DNA of 64,000 bases from Pseudoxanthomonas daejeonensis (GCF_010093205.1 NZ_PDWN01000003.1:186001-250000); one strand, 5' to 3'. Numbered from the stretch's first letter, positions 52,497 through 62,788 are shown. Translations and numbers: made by a program. The notes: generated by a model not told the origin, from the letters alone.

Positions 52497-53582
52497 ATGA
52501 CGCGCGCCTACAACTTCAGTGCCGGCCCCGCGACGCTGCCGGAGACGGTATTGCGCCAGGCGCAGGCCGAGATGCTGGACTGGAACGGGGTAGGCGCGTC
52601 GATCGTCGAACTGAGCCATCGCGGCGCCGAGTTCATGGGCGTCGCCGCGCAGGCGGAAGCGGACCTGAGGAAGCTGCTGTCCGTGCCCGACGACTACGCG
52701 GTGCTGTTCCTGGCCGGCGGCGCGACCACCCAGCAGGCGCTGCTGGCGCTGAACTTCGCCGCGCCGGGCCAGGTCGTGGACTACATCGTCACCGGCCATT
52801 GGGGCAAGACGGCGATCAAGCAGGTCAAGCCCTATGTCGACGTCCACGTGGCCGCGGACGGCGAGCCCGGGGGTTTCCACGACATCCCGTCGCGCGCCGG
52901 CTGGACGCTCAGTCCGGGCGCGGCGTACGTGCACATCACCGCGAACGAAACCATCCACGGCGTCGAGTTCCGCGACACGCCCGACGTGGGCGATGTGCCG
53001 TTGTTCGCCGATTTCAGCTCGTCGATCGCATCGGAGCCATTGGATGTATCGAAGTACGGACTGATCTACGCCGGCGCGCAGAAGAACCTCGGCCCGGTCG
53101 GCATCTCGGTGCTGCTCGTGCGTCGCGAACTGCTGGAACGCGCGGGCCAGCCGCGCGCCGACATCTTCAACTACGCCTCGCACGCGGCGCGCGATTCGAT
53201 GCTCAACACGCCGCCGACGTGGAATTGGTACCTGCTCGGCCTGGTGGTGAAGTGGATGCTCGACGAGGGCGGCGTGGAAGAATTCGCGCGCCGCAACGCA
53301 GCCAAGGCGGAACTGGTCTACGGTGCGATCGACGGCTCCGGTGGCTTCTACCGCAACCAGGTCGTGCCGGCGGTGCGTTCGCGCATGAACATCCCGTTCT
53401 TCCTGCCCGACGAAGCGCTCACCAGCCGCTTCGTCAGTGAGTCCAAGGCCGCGGGGCTGCTGGCATTGAAGGGCCACAAGGCGGTCGGCGGCCTTCGCGC
53501 GTCGCTTTACAACGCGGTGCCCGTCGCAGGCGCGCAGGCGCTGGTCGATTTCATGCGCGATTTCCAGCAACGCAATGGCTGA
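52497..53582 (+). CDS. serC: phosphoserine aminotransferase
   Basis: The protein is 361 aa, E. coli-like length. It opens [20 protein letters not shown]. The PLP Lys is in [14 protein letters not shown], with [10 protein letters not shown] and the C-terminal [18 protein letters not shown]. It makes phosphoserine in serine synthesis and acts in pyridoxine synthesis. A CATACT -10 candidate lies at 52465-52470. The ATG at 52497 is the family start. It begins the serC-pheA-aroA group. Confidence 0.96.
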   Translation: MTRAYNFSAGPATLPETVLRQAQAEMLDWNGVGASIVELSHRGAEFMGVAAQAEADLRKLLSVPDDYAVLFLAGGATTQQALLALNFAAPGQVVDYIVTGHWGKTAIKQVKPYVDVHVAADGEPGGFHDIPSRAGWTLSPGAAYVHITANETIHGVEFRDTPDVGDVPLFADFSSSIASEPLDVSKYGLIYAGAQKNLGPVGISVLLVRRELLERAGQPRADIFNYASHAARDSMLNTPPTWNWYLLGLVVKWMLDEGGVEEFARRNAAKAELVYGAIDGSGGFYRNQVVPAVRSRMNIPFFLPDEALTSRFVSESKAAGLLALKGHKAVGGLRASLYNAVPVAGAQALVDFMRDFQQRNG

Positions 53583-53676
53583 GCACGACGGCTGCATGCT
53601 TTTCTAGGAATGCACTCCAGGCGCGACCCACCAGGCTGCTGACGCGGCTGGCCCCAAGCACAACGGAACCCCGCAC

Positions 53677-54843
53677 ATGGCAACACCGAAGAAGCCCGCC
53701 GCCGGAAAGCCGGCCCGGAAAAAGCCGGCAACGCCCAAGGCCAGCAAGGCGCCGGCAGCCGCGGCGCCTGTACTGGCCGACGTGCGCGCCCAGATCGACG
53801 GGATCGATCGCCAGATCCAGGCCCTGATCGCCGAGCGCGCCGGCTTCGCGCTGCAGGTCGGCAAGGCCAAGGGCAAGCTCGCGGCGGCGGTGGACTACTA
53901 CCGGCCCGAGCGCGAAGCGCAGGTGCTGCGGATGGTGGTCGATCGCAACGAGGGCCCGCTGTCCGACGAAGTCCTGGTGCATGTGTTCCGCGAGATCATG
54001 TCGGCCTGCCTGGCCCAGCAGGAGCCACTGAAGATCGGCTACCTCGGACCGGAGGGCACCTTCAGCCAGCAGGCGGTGCTCAAGCATTTCGGCCGATCCG
54101 CGCATGGCCTGCCGCTGGGCAGCATCGAGGAAGTGTTCCAGGAGGTCGAGGCCGGCAATGCCGATTTCGGCGTGGTTCCCGTCGAAAATTCCGGGCAGGG
54201 CACGATCCAGGTCACCCTCGACATGTTCCTGACCTCGCAGCTGAAGATCTGCGGCGAGGTGGAGCTGATGGTCCACCAGTACCTGCTGTCGCGCAGCGGC
54301 CGGATCGAGGATATCGAGCGCATCTATGCGCATCCGCAGGCCTTCGCCCAGACCGCCGGCTGGCTGCGCACCAACCTGCCGAAGGCCGAGAAGGTACCGG
54401 TATCGAGCAATGCCGAAGGCGCCCGGCGCGCGCGCAGTGCCGACGACGCGGCCGCCATCGCCGGCGAAAGCGCGGCGCACGTGTACGGCCTGAAGAAGGT
54501 CATCATGCGTCCGATCCAGGACGACAAGGACAACACGACCCGCTTCCTGGTGATCGGGCGGCAGATCTTCCCGCCATCGGGCCATGACCGCACCTCGGTG
54601 CTGGTGTTCATCCACGACAAGCCCGGTGCGCTGTTCGACGTGCTCAGCCCGTTCGCCAGGCATGGCATCAGCATGAACCGGATCGAATCGCGGCCGTCGC
54701 ACCAGGCCAAGTGGGAGTACGCGTTCTTCATCGACCTGGCCGGGCACGTGGAGGACCAGGCGATGAAGCAGGCGCTGGCCGAACTGGAGAAGCACGTGGC
54801 CCAGGTCAAGGTGCTGGGTTCGTATCCGGTGGCGGTGCCATAA
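53677..54843 (+). CDS. pheA: bifunctional chorismate mutase / prephenate dehydratase (P-protein)
   Basis: The protein is 388 aa. A Lys/Ala/Pro-rich extension (residues 1-33) precedes the AroQ chorismate mutase (LADVRAQIDGIDRQIQALIA). The prephenate dehydratase domain starts at IGYLGPEGTFSQQAVLKHF and ends with the DNTTRFLVIG active-site motif. A C-terminal ACT domain has GALFDVLSPFARHGISMNRI then ESRPS, the phenylalanine-sensing 'ESRP'. Feedback inhibition by Phe is therefore expected. The extension is histone-like and absent from E. coli PheA. The gene is 94 nt after serC and 73 nt before aroA. Confidence 0.95.
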   Translation: MATPKKPAAGKPARKKPATPKASKAPAAAAPVLADVRAQIDGIDRQIQALIAERAGFALQVGKAKGKLAAAVDYYRPEREAQVLRMVVDRNEGPLSDEVLVHVFREIMSACLAQQEPLKIGYLGPEGTFSQQAVLKHFGRSAHGLPLGSIEEVFQEVEAGNADFGVVPVENSGQGTIQVTLDMFLTSQLKICGEVELMVHQYLLSRSGRIEDIERIYAHPQAFAQTAGWLRTNLPKAEKVPVSSNAEGARRARSADDAAAIAGESAAHVYGLKKVIMRPIQDDKDNTTRFLVIGRQIFPPSGHDRTSVLVFIHDKPGALFDVLSPFARHGISMNRIESRPSHQAKWEYAFFIDLAGHVEDQAMKQALAELEKHVAQVKVLGSYPVAVP

Positions 54844-54916
54844 CCGCGCACGTGCACCGCAGCGGCACGCAACGGGTTTCGATTGATTGAAAGAGCAGCA
54901 GGGATACGGAGCAGAG

Positions 54917-56224
54917 ATGTCGCAGTCGCAGCATTGGGTCGCAACCGCCGGTCAGCCGCTGCGCGGCACGCTGGAGATTCCCGGGGACAAGTCGGTCTCG
55001 CACCGCTCGGTGATGTTCGCCGCGCTCGCCGATGGCGTTTCCACCATCGACGGATTCCTCGAAGGCGAGGACACGCGCGCCACCGCGGCGATCTTCTCGC
55101 AGCTGGGCGTGCGCATCGAAACGCCGTCGCCCTCGCGTCGCATCGTGCATGGCGTGGGCGTCGATGGCCTGCGCGCGGCGGATGGTCCACTGGATTGCGG
55201 CAACGCCGGTACCGGCATGCGCCTGCTGGCCGGGCTGCTGGCGGCGCAATCGTTCGACAGCGTCCTGGTGGGTGACGAGTCGCTGTCGAAGCGGCCGATG
55301 CGGCGGGTCACCGCTCCGTTGGCGCAGATGGGCGCGAAGATCGATACGCGCGAGGACGGCACGCCGCCGCTGCACATCCATGGCGCACAGGCGCTCCACG
55401 GCATCGAATACACCCTGCCGGTGGCCTCGGCGCAGGTGAAGTCGGCGGTGCTGCTGGCCGGCCTCTATGCACAGGGCGAGACGTCGGTCGCCGAGCCGCA
55501 TCCGACCCGGGACTACACCGAGCGCATGCTTTCGGCCTTCGGCGTGGAGATCGAGTTCTCGCCCGGCCACGCCCGCCTGCGCGGCGGCCAGCGCCTGCGC
55601 GCGACCGATATCGCGGTACCGGCGGATTTCTCCTCGTCGGCCTTCTTCCTCGTCGCGGCCAGCATCGTTCCGGGGTCGGAACTGCGACTGCTCGCGGTCG
55701 GCCTCAATCCGCGTCGCACGGGCCTGCTGCAGGCACTGCGCCTGATGGGTGCCGACATCACCGAGGAGAATCCCTCGACCCATGGCGGCGAGCCCGTCGC
55801 CGACCTGGTGGTGCGCCATGCGCCTTTGCGCGGGATCGAGGTGCCGGAGGCGCTGGTCCCGGACATGATCGACGAGTTTCCCGCGCTGTTCGTCGCAGCC
55901 GCCTGCGCCGAAGGCCCGACCGTCGTGCGCGGCGCTGCCGAACTGCGGGTCAAGGAATCGGACCGCCTCGCTGCGATGGCGGTCGGCTTGCGCACGCTGG
56001 GACTGCGGATCGACGAGACGCCCGACGGGGCCACGATCCATCCGGGCCTGCTGGGTGCCGGTACGATCGAAAGCCACGGCGACCATCGGATCGCCATGGC
56101 TTTCGCGGTGGCCGCGCAGCGCGCGAGCGGGGAAGTGCGGGTGGACGACGTGGCCAACGTGGCCACGTCGTTCCCGGGCTTCGACCGGCTCGCGCGGGAT
56201 TGCGGGTTCGGCCTTCGCAGCTAG
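54917..56224 (+). CDS. aroA: 3-phosphoshikimate 1-carboxyvinyltransferase (EPSP synthase)
   Basis: The protein is 435 aa. PEP and shikimate-phosphate sites appear in IPGDKSVSHRSVMFAALADG, LDCGNAGTGMRLLAGLLAAQ, LNPRRTGLLQALRLMG, ELRVKESDRLAAMAVGL and HGDHRIAMAFAVAA. It forms EPSP in the shikimate pathway. The ATG at 54917 has GGAG 5 nt upstream; a TTG at 54887 would add ten unconserved residues. Downstream genes usual in this cluster (cmk, rpsA) are absent; two TonB-like genes converge instead. Confidence 0.95.
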   Translation: MSQSQHWVATAGQPLRGTLEIPGDKSVSHRSVMFAALADGVSTIDGFLEGEDTRATAAIFSQLGVRIETPSPSRRIVHGVGVDGLRAADGPLDCGNAGTGMRLLAGLLAAQSFDSVLVGDESLSKRPMRRVTAPLAQMGAKIDTREDGTPPLHIHGAQALHGIEYTLPVASAQVKSAVLLAGLYAQGETSVAEPHPTRDYTERMLSAFGVEIEFSPGHARLRGGQRLRATDIAVPADFSSSAFFLVAASIVPGSELRLLAVGLNPRRTGLLQALRLMGADITEENPSTHGGEPVADLVVRHAPLRGIEVPEALVPDMIDEFPALFVAAACAEGPTVVRGAAELRVKESDRLAAMAVGLRTLGLRIDETPDGATIHPGLLGAGTIESHGDHRIAMAFAVAAQRASGEVRVDDVANVATSFPGFDRLARDCGFGLRS

Positions 56225-56260
56225 CTGGCAAGACGCCAGGCGGCCGCGTGTAATCCAGGC

Positions 56261-56827
56261 TCAGCCGCGGCGGAAATCCACCGGCAACTGCACGGTGGCC
56301 GGTACCGCCTTGCCGTCGCGCATCGCCGGCTGGAAGCGCCACTGGCGGGCCGCTTCGATGGCGGCGCGGTCGAAGCTGCGATCGCGCGTGCCGGTGCGTT
56401 CCACGACCTGCACGTCGCCGGGCACGCCCTGTGCGTCCACGGCGATGCGTACGACCACCGCCCCTTCCTCGCCGGCGCGCAGCGCGCTCCGCGGATATTC
56501 GGGCAGGGGGTTGCCGGCCAGCGGCAGCGGCGCGCGGTCGGCGATCACCGGGCGCGCATGCTCGGCGATCGCCCGGGAGCCGACGACCGGGCGCGCATCC
56601 GGTGTGCTGGTCGCGGCCGGCGGCTCGATGGTCGTGACGACGGGGGTTGCGGTCGTGCCGATTCCGCCGTCGTCGCGCTGCGCGTACCACCAGACGCCGG
56701 CGGCAACCAGCGCGACGGCCAGGCCGGCCATGAGCACGGGCGAGGTGCGTTCGCGGGTCTCGCCGACCGTATCGCCCTCGACCGGATCGAGATGCGCGTG
56801 CTGGGAATGGTTGGTATAGGTCGCCAT
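56261..56827 (-). CDS. energy transducer TonB-like protein (copy 1)
   Basis: The protein is 188 aa. One N-terminal anchor (VLMAGLAVALVAAGVWWYAQ) is followed by a Pro/Thr/Ala linker and a TonB C-terminal domain (about 105-188) with NPLPEYPRSALRAGEEGAVV and EAARQWRFQPAMRDGKAV. It would couple proton-motive force to outer-membrane receptors, but ExbB/ExbD genes are not here. Copy 2 at 56960-57604 is a paralogue on the same strand. Confidence 0.85.
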   Translation of the reverse strand: MATYTNHSQHAHLDPVEGDTVGETRERTSPVLMAGLAVALVAAGVWWYAQRDDGGIGTTATPVVTTIEPPAATSTPDARPVVGSRAIAEHARPVIADRAPLPLAGNPLPEYPRSALRAGEEGAVVVRIAVDAQGVPGDVQVVERTGTRDRSFDRAAIEAARQWRFQPAMRDGKAVPATVQLPVDFRRG

Positions 56828-56959
56828 GTGCGTCTCCTCGGGTGGTTGAACCGTGGCCGAGTTTCCGCACGACGATGTCTGCGCGAGGTCGATATCGGCT
56901 GAACCATTCCACAGGCACGGGACGCGGTTCAGCGAGTTGCACGCCGGGTGAGGGGGCCG

Positions 56960-57604
56960 CTATTCCAGCTTGAAGTCCACTGGAACCGACAGGCCGCCCG
57001 GCACCGCGTTGCCCGCGGCATCGAGCGCGGGAGAGAAGCGCCAGCGTGAAACCGCTTCGACCGCTGCGCGATCGAGGTCGCGCGAACCACTGCGCTGGCT
57101 CACGTCGATCGATACCGGCTGGCCTTGTGCGTCCACCTGCACCTGCAGGATTACCGTGCCGGTTTCTCCGCGACGCAGCGCGTCCAGCGGATAGCGCGGC
57201 GACGGCGACTGCTCGGGCAGTGGCGAGGGCGCCTGCATGGCTTGGCCGGCGACCGGTGCGGCCTCATCGATGCTCGGCGGCAGTGGAGTCGTCTCGACTG
57301 GTGCGGGCGCCGGCGCCGGGGCAGGGGCAGGGGCCTGCTCCACCACGCGCGCCTCTTCGGTGGGAGCGGGCAAGGGCGTGGCAGCGTCGCCGGCGGCCAT
57401 GGGGCGCGGCAGCGGTTCGAAGGCCACCGGCTCGGCCACCGGCTTGGCGGGGCCGGGCGTGGTCGTGTCGTCGCCGCGCCCGGCCAGCCAGACCAGGGCG
57501 AACAGCAGCCAGCCCAGCAGGAAGGCCGCACCGACCAGGAGCCAGCGGCCTTGCGGCAGGTAATCGAGCAGGCCGGGACCTGCGGAACGACTGGAGGTGG
57601 CCAT
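56960..57604 (-). CDS. energy transducer TonB-like protein (copy 2)
   Basis: The protein is 214 aa. The anchor (GRWLLVGAAFLLGWLLFALV) is followed by a long Pro/Ala linker with an (AP)n tract near residues 90-103, and then the TonB C-terminal domain (SPRYPLDALRRGETGTVILQ, EAVSRWRFSPALDAAGNAVP). The linker is long enough to reach partway across the periplasm. It lies 132 nt upstream of copy 1 and shares its domain pattern, suggesting tandem duplication. It is divergent from serS. Confidence 0.86.
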   Translation of the reverse strand: MATSSRSAGPGLLDYLPQGRWLLVGAAFLLGWLLFALVWLAGRGDDTTTPGPAKPVAEPVAFEPLPRPMAAGDAATPLPAPTEEARVVEQAPAPAPAPAPAPVETTPLPPSIDEAAPVAGQAMQAPSPLPEQSPSPRYPLDALRRGETGTVILQVQVDAQGQPVSIDVSQRSGSRDLDRAAVEAVSRWRFSPALDAAGNAVPGGLSVPVDFKLE

Positions 57605-57651
57605 GAGGGTCCGGCGGTTGGTTCATCCGGATTCTGTCACAGGGTCAGTGA

Positions 57652-58992
<1,341 letters not shown>

Positions 58993-59014
58993 CGGCCGCG
59001 CTCCCCGAATCGCC

Positions 59015-59082
59015 TTGGAGCGGGGGAAGCGCGGCTGCGTGTCCGTGTAATGGCGCCGATCGCGGAGCAAGCCCCGCTCTAC
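59015..59082. repeat. second GTAG-type REP-like inverted pair
   Basis: The left arm (59015-59039, beginning TTGGAGCGGGGGAAGCGCGG) and the right arm (reverse complement of 59061-59082, GTAGAGCGGGGCTTGCTCCG then CG) match the dyad at 17275-17346 in length, order and most bases. It lies between serS and the convergent azoR gene. Confidence 0.55.
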
Positions 59083-59137
59083 GAGCGCGGGATGGACGAG
59101 CAGCAGCACGCTTCGACGGCTGCCGCTCCCGTTTCCC

Positions 59138-59722
59138 TCAAGCTGCCTGGAGCAACGGCGCGGCCGGTCGCGGGATCGACGCCTTGGCCGCAGCGATGGC
59201 ATCGGTGCGGTGCTGGGGCGAATAGGCGACCCCTTCGGCGCGTACGAACTCGACCTCGTCGATGCCGAGGAACGCGAACACCTGGCGCAGGTAAGACTCC
59301 TGGAAGTCCGTTGGCGCGCCATGGACGCTGCCGCGGCCGCTGGCCACGATCACCCGCTTGCCGCCGGCCAGGCCCTGCGGTCCGTTCTCGGTGTAGCGGA
59401 ATGTGCGTCCTGCGACGGCGACGCGGTCGATCCAGGCCTTGAGCGTGGAGGGGATGCTGAAGTTGTACATCGGCGCCCCGATCACCACGACATCGGCATC
59501 CAGGAACTGCTGCAGGGTCCGTTCGGCTTCGGCGGCCTCGGCCGGATCGGCCTTGGCCAGGCTTTGGCCGGTCAGGTGGGGCAGGGGTTCACGGTCCAGG
59601 TCGCGGTAGTCGACCTGGAGGCCGTCGAGCGAAGACGACCACTGTGCGACGATGGTGGCGCTCAGTTCGCGGGTGACGGAGTTCTGGCCCAGGGCGCTGG
59701 AGTCGATATGCAGCAGTTTCAT
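59138..59722 (-). CDS. azoR: FMN-dependent NADH:quinone oxidoreductase / azoreductase
   Basis: The protein is 194 aa. It opens MKLLHIDSSALGQNSVTREL. The FMN site is APMYNFSIPSTLKAWIDRVA, and ASGRGSVHGAP lies in the later loop. It reduces quinones and azo compounds by two-electron transfer. It is divergent from a LysR-type regulator gene 117 nt away, a common arrangement in which the regulator responds to electrophiles. That link is inference. Confidence 0.92.
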   Translation of the reverse strand: MKLLHIDSSALGQNSVTRELSATIVAQWSSSLDGLQVDYRDLDREPLPHLTGQSLAKADPAEAAEAERTLQQFLDADVVVIGAPMYNFSIPSTLKAWIDRVAVAGRTFRYTENGPQGLAGGKRVIVASGRGSVHGAPTDFQESYLRQVFAFLGIDEVEFVRAEGVAYSPQHRTDAIAAAKASIPRPAAPLLQAA

Positions 59723-59778
59723 GGCGTGTCCTTGGTTCGGTGCGGCGAGGTCGCCGCGGCAGGGACACTATCCGTCGT

Positions 59779-59806
59779 TGCATTAATGGGATAAAGGTGG
59801 TTAGAT
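59779..59806 (+). promoter_or_regulatory. promoter for the LysR-type regulator gene
   Basis: TTGCAT (59779-59784) is separated by 17 bp from TTAGAT (59801-59806). The predicted start lies about 27 nt before the ATG. A GGTGG...CCACC dyad (59796-59812) overlaps the -10 and could be an operator. Confidence 0.5.
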
Positions 59807-59839
59807 GCCACCATCTGTTCCGTACATGGAAATATAGCC

Positions 59840-60811
59840 ATGCAGGACCTCAACGATCTCTATTACTTCGCCATGGTGGTCGAGCACGGCGGATTCGCCG
59901 CTGCCGAGCGCGCGCTGGGTATCCCCAAGTCACGCCTGAGCCGGCGCATCAGCCAGCTGGAAACCGACATGGGCGTGCGCCTGTTGCAGCGCTCGACGCG
60001 CCGGTTCGCGGTCACCGACGTGGGCATGAGCGTGTACCGCCATGCGCAGACGATGCTCACCGAGGCCCAGGCCGCTCGCGAGGTCGTGGACCGGCTGAGT
60101 GCCGAACCGCGCGGTGTGGTGCGGGTCAGCGTCCCGGTCGCGCTGGCCCAGCAGCAACTGCCGAAGCTGCTTCCGCGCTTCCTGGAGCAGTACCCGAAGG
60201 TGCGCCTGCAGCTGCACATCGGCAACCGCAGGGTGGACCTGATCAACGAAGGTTTCGACCTGGCCCTGCGCGTGCGTGCGCGCCTGGATGACGACGGCAG
60301 CCTGGTGATGCGCAGCTTCGGCCAGATCCAGGAGCTGCTGGTGGCCAGCCCGAAATACCTCGATCGTGCGGGACGTCCGAAGGATCCTTCCGATCTCGCC
60401 TCGCACCTGACCCTGAGCATCCACGAGGACGAGGCACACCAGCGCTGGGAGCTGCACGGACCGGGCGGCGAGGTGCGTCGCGTGGACCTGCAGCCGCGCG
60501 TGGCCGGTTTCGACTTCCCGTTGCTGCAGTCGATGGTCCGCGACGGTTTCGGCATCACCATGCTGCCGGAGACCGTCTGCGCCGAAGCGGTGCGCCGCGG
60601 CGAGCTGGAGGTTGTCCTGCCCGAGTGGTCGCTGCCGCAGGGCATCTGCCATGCGGTGTTCGCATCGCGCCGCGGCCTGCTGCCGGCGGTGCGCGTGTTC
60701 ATCGACTTCTTGGCCGAGCACCTGCCGCAGCAGATCGAGTCCTCGCGGCTGGACTGCGGCAATTGCGGCAAGGCGGGGGAGAAACCCGTGGAAACGGCAA
60801 AGGCCGGCTGA
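59840..60811 (+). CDS. LysR-family transcriptional regulator
   Basis: The protein is 323 aa. The N-terminal winged helix reads LYYFAMVVEHGGFAAAERAL, GIPKSRLSRRISQLETDMGV and RLLQRSTRRFAVTD. The effector domain begins near residue 92 (VRVSVPVALAQQQLPKLLPR). The C-terminal tail has an unusual Cys pair (DCGNCGKAG) that could act as a redox or metal switch. It probably controls the divergent azoR gene. The CrgA-like N-terminus suggests an autorepressor of quinone-response type. Confidence 0.9.
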   Translation: MQDLNDLYYFAMVVEHGGFAAAERALGIPKSRLSRRISQLETDMGVRLLQRSTRRFAVTDVGMSVYRHAQTMLTEAQAAREVVDRLSAEPRGVVRVSVPVALAQQQLPKLLPRFLEQYPKVRLQLHIGNRRVDLINEGFDLALRVRARLDDDGSLVMRSFGQIQELLVASPKYLDRAGRPKDPSDLASHLTLSIHEDEAHQRWELHGPGGEVRRVDLQPRVAGFDFPLLQSMVRDGFGITMLPETVCAEAVRRGELEVVLPEWSLPQGICHAVFASRRGLLPAVRVFIDFLAEHLPQQIESSRLDCGNCGKAGEKPVETAKAG

Positions 60812-60987
60812 TCGCATCGCATATGCGAAAATTCCGCGGCACCCGGCTGCGCGCACCGCAGTACCGTGGCAGGCGGCAGGCCTAGGAGGAATAGCCGGTT
60901 AAGAGGCGCTGCTCTGGACCGGGCGCGATCGGCCGTCGAGGGCATCGACGCGACCGGTGCGGGACGCTGGCCGCTGCAGCGGCAGCG

Positions 60988-60993
60988 TAGAAT
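60988..60993 (+). promoter_or_regulatory. -10 element TAGAAT of the tRNA-Ser gene
   Basis: TAGAAT lies 9 nt before the tRNA 5' end, so the primary transcript begins only a few bases upstream of the mature tRNA. Confidence 0.6.
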
Positions 60994-61002
60994 GCAGACA
61001 GC

Positions 61003-61090
61003 GGAAGTGTGGCCGAGCGGTTGAAGGCACCGGTCTTGAAAACCGGCAATGGGCAACCATTCGTGGGTTCGAATCCCACCGCTTCCGCCA
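61003..61090 (+). tRNA. tRNA-Ser (anticodon TGA)
   Basis: The gene is 88 nt, ending in an encoded CCA (61088-61090). The acceptor stem pairs GGAAGTG with CGCTTCC. The anticodon stem CCGGT/ACCGG encloses the loop CTTGAAA, giving anticodon TGA for UCA (and wobble UCG/UCU) codons. A long variable arm, typical of tRNA-Ser, precedes the T arm (GTGGG-TTCGAAT-CCCAC). Confidence 0.96.
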
Positions 61091-61092
61091 CC

Positions 61093-62010
61093 CTAGTCCG
61101 TCGGGGCGGGCGCCGGCTTGGCGTCCAGCGAGCGCAGTCCGTTCTCCAGTACCCGCAGTGCCCGCGGCACGTTGCGGGCATCCAGCTGGTCGATGCCGTC
61201 CTGCGGGCTGTGGATGACCTTCATCACCTTCGGCGCCTGCGCCGGCTTCTGTCCGGCGAATACCTGCAGGATGTCGGGGATTTCATCGCCGCCGACCAGC
61301 GAGAACGACACCGCGGGCCAGCCTGCCTTGAGGAACGCCAGGTGGTCGGTAGGCGGATACTTGTCGCCGGGCTGGAAGCCGAGCTTCTGCTGCCTGCTCA
61401 GCGCTTCGAGGGCGTTGACCAGCGGCGTATCGGACTGTGGCGCCATCATCCACAGCGTGTCGCCCCAGCCGAACACGTCGAAGTTCACGTAGAGCGCCGG
61501 CTTCTCCTGTCCTGGCGTGGCGACCCACGCGCGCGAACCGAGCAGGCCCTGCTCCTCGAGGTCCCAGAAGGCGAGCTTGACCCGGTGGGCCTGCAGCGGG
61601 CGCGCCTTGAGCGCCTGGGCCAGTTCCAGGACCGTGGCTACGCCGGAAGCGTTGTCGGTCGCACCGTGGCCGACGTCGACGCGGTCGTAGTGCGCGCCGA
61701 TCAGCAGCAGCGGCGCATCGGCCGGCCCGCCCAGGTCGGCGACGACATTGCGGCCGTGCTTGCCGTCCAGTTCGAACGCCTCCGCGTGCCAGGCGATGCC
61801 CAACGCGTCCAGCCGGTCGGTGATCGAGGTGGCGCGCGCGGCGGTGTCGGCACCGGCGCTGGTCTGCGCGACCTGGGCCTGCCAGCGGTCGGGTGGGGCC
61901 TTGGCGAGTGCGGTCCCGGACAGGGGGGCAGTGAGCAGCGCAAAGGCGAGCAGGAGTGCAGGTGCAGCGATACGACGACGGGCCCGGAACGACGGGTCAG
62001 GCAGGTCCAT
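61093..62010 (-). CDS. M28 family zinc metallopeptidase, exported
   Basis: The protein is 305 aa. A signal peptide (IAAPALLLAFALLTAPLSGT, cut near ALA-KA) is followed by an M28 domain. The metal ligands and catalytic residues appear in GAHYDRVD, GATDNASGVATVLELAQ, AFWDLEEQGLLGS, NFDVFGWGD and VIHSPQDGIDQLD. It would release N-terminal amino acids in the periplasm. The start at 62010 gives a good signal peptide; an upstream in-frame ATG does not. It ends only 2 nt from the tRNA-Ser gene on the opposite strand. Confidence 0.9.
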   Translation of the reverse strand: MDLPDPSFRARRRIAAPALLLAFALLTAPLSGTALAKAPPDRWQAQVAQTSAGADTAARATSITDRLDALGIAWHAEAFELDGKHGRNVVADLGGPADAPLLLIGAHYDRVDVGHGATDNASGVATVLELAQALKARPLQAHRVKLAFWDLEEQGLLGSRAWVATPGQEKPALYVNFDVFGWGDTLWMMAPQSDTPLVNALEALSRQQKLGFQPGDKYPPTDHLAFLKAGWPAVSFSLVGGDEIPDILQVFAGQKPAQAPKVMKVIHSPQDGIDQLDARNVPRALRVLENGLRSLDAKPAPAPTD

Positions 62011-62110
62011 GAAGGTTTCCCCGGCAACAGGCGTCCAGTATGCACGACCCCGCTTGCCCGCCGGCAGGCGCGGGGATAGTCTGCGCGCGACGGCATACCG
62101 AGGGAGCGGC

Positions 62111-62758
62111 ATGACCATCCGCGTTTTTCTGGTGGACGACCATGCGCTGGTCAGGACCGGCCTGCGCATGATCCTGTCGGCTCAGCCCGACATCGAGATC
62201 CTCGGCGAAGCCGAGTGCGGCGAGGACGCATTGCCGCTGATCCGCAAGCTCAAGCCCGACGTGGTGCTGTGCGACCTGCACCTGCCCGGTATCAGTGGCC
62301 TGGAAGTGACCGAACGCATCATTCGCGGGCGGGTGGGTTGCCGCGTGGTGATCGTATCGGTGCTCGAGGATGGACCCTTGCCCAAGCGCCTGCTCGACGT
62401 CGGTGCATCCGGATACGTCGGCAAGGGCGGCGATGCGCTCGAACTGCTCAGCGCGGTGCGGGACGCTGCGCGCGGCAAGCGCTACCTGGGCAGCAGCATC
62501 GCCCAGAACATGGCCTTGGCCAGCGTAGGCGGAGAGGTCTCGCCGTTCGACGGGTTGTCGCCCCGTGAGCTGGAAGTGGCGATGCTGCTGGTGCAGGGCA
62601 TCCGCCAGGACATGATCGCGCAGCGCCTGAGCCTGAGCCCGAAGACGATCAACACGCACAAGTCGCGCCTGTTCGAGAAGGTCGGCGTGCAGGACAACAT
62701 CGCCCTGGCGCGCCTGGCGGCGCGCTATGGCTTGATGGATCCGGCGACCACGATCTAA
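62111..62758 (+). CDS. GacA/UvrY-type response regulator (NarL/FixJ family)
   Basis: The protein is 215 aa. The receiver domain has FLVDDHALVRTGLRMILSAQ and phosphoacceptor Asp55 in VVLCDLHLPGISG. The HTH domain has SPFDGLSPRELEVAMLLVQG and LSLSPKTINTHKSRLFEKVG. The arrangement, spacing and the 'SPFD-LS-RE' link match GacA/UvrY/SirA rather than other NarL proteins. It would be activated by a BarA/GacS-type hybrid kinase and drive small RNAs that titrate CsrA/RsmA. The ATG follows AGGGAG. It converges on rne with a shared hairpin. Confidence 0.88.
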   Translation: MTIRVFLVDDHALVRTGLRMILSAQPDIEILGEAECGEDALPLIRKLKPDVVLCDLHLPGISGLEVTERIIRGRVGCRVVIVSVLEDGPLPKRLLDVGASGYVGKGGDALELLSAVRDAARGKRYLGSSIAQNMALASVGGEVSPFDGLSPRELEVAMLLVQGIRQDMIAQRLSLSPKTINTHKSRLFEKVGVQDNIALARLAARYGLMDPATTI

Positions 62759-62788
62759 GCGCGCGCGGCGCGCGGCGCGCGAATGCCG

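Noticed and set aside
56225-56239. CTGGC/GCCAG hairpin after aroA as terminator
   Set aside because: Only five base pairs and no T-tract.
62759-62781. GCGCGCGGCGCGCGGCGCGC tract after the response regulator
   Set aside because: Simple GC tract next to a real hairpin; no evidence of repeat expansion or function.
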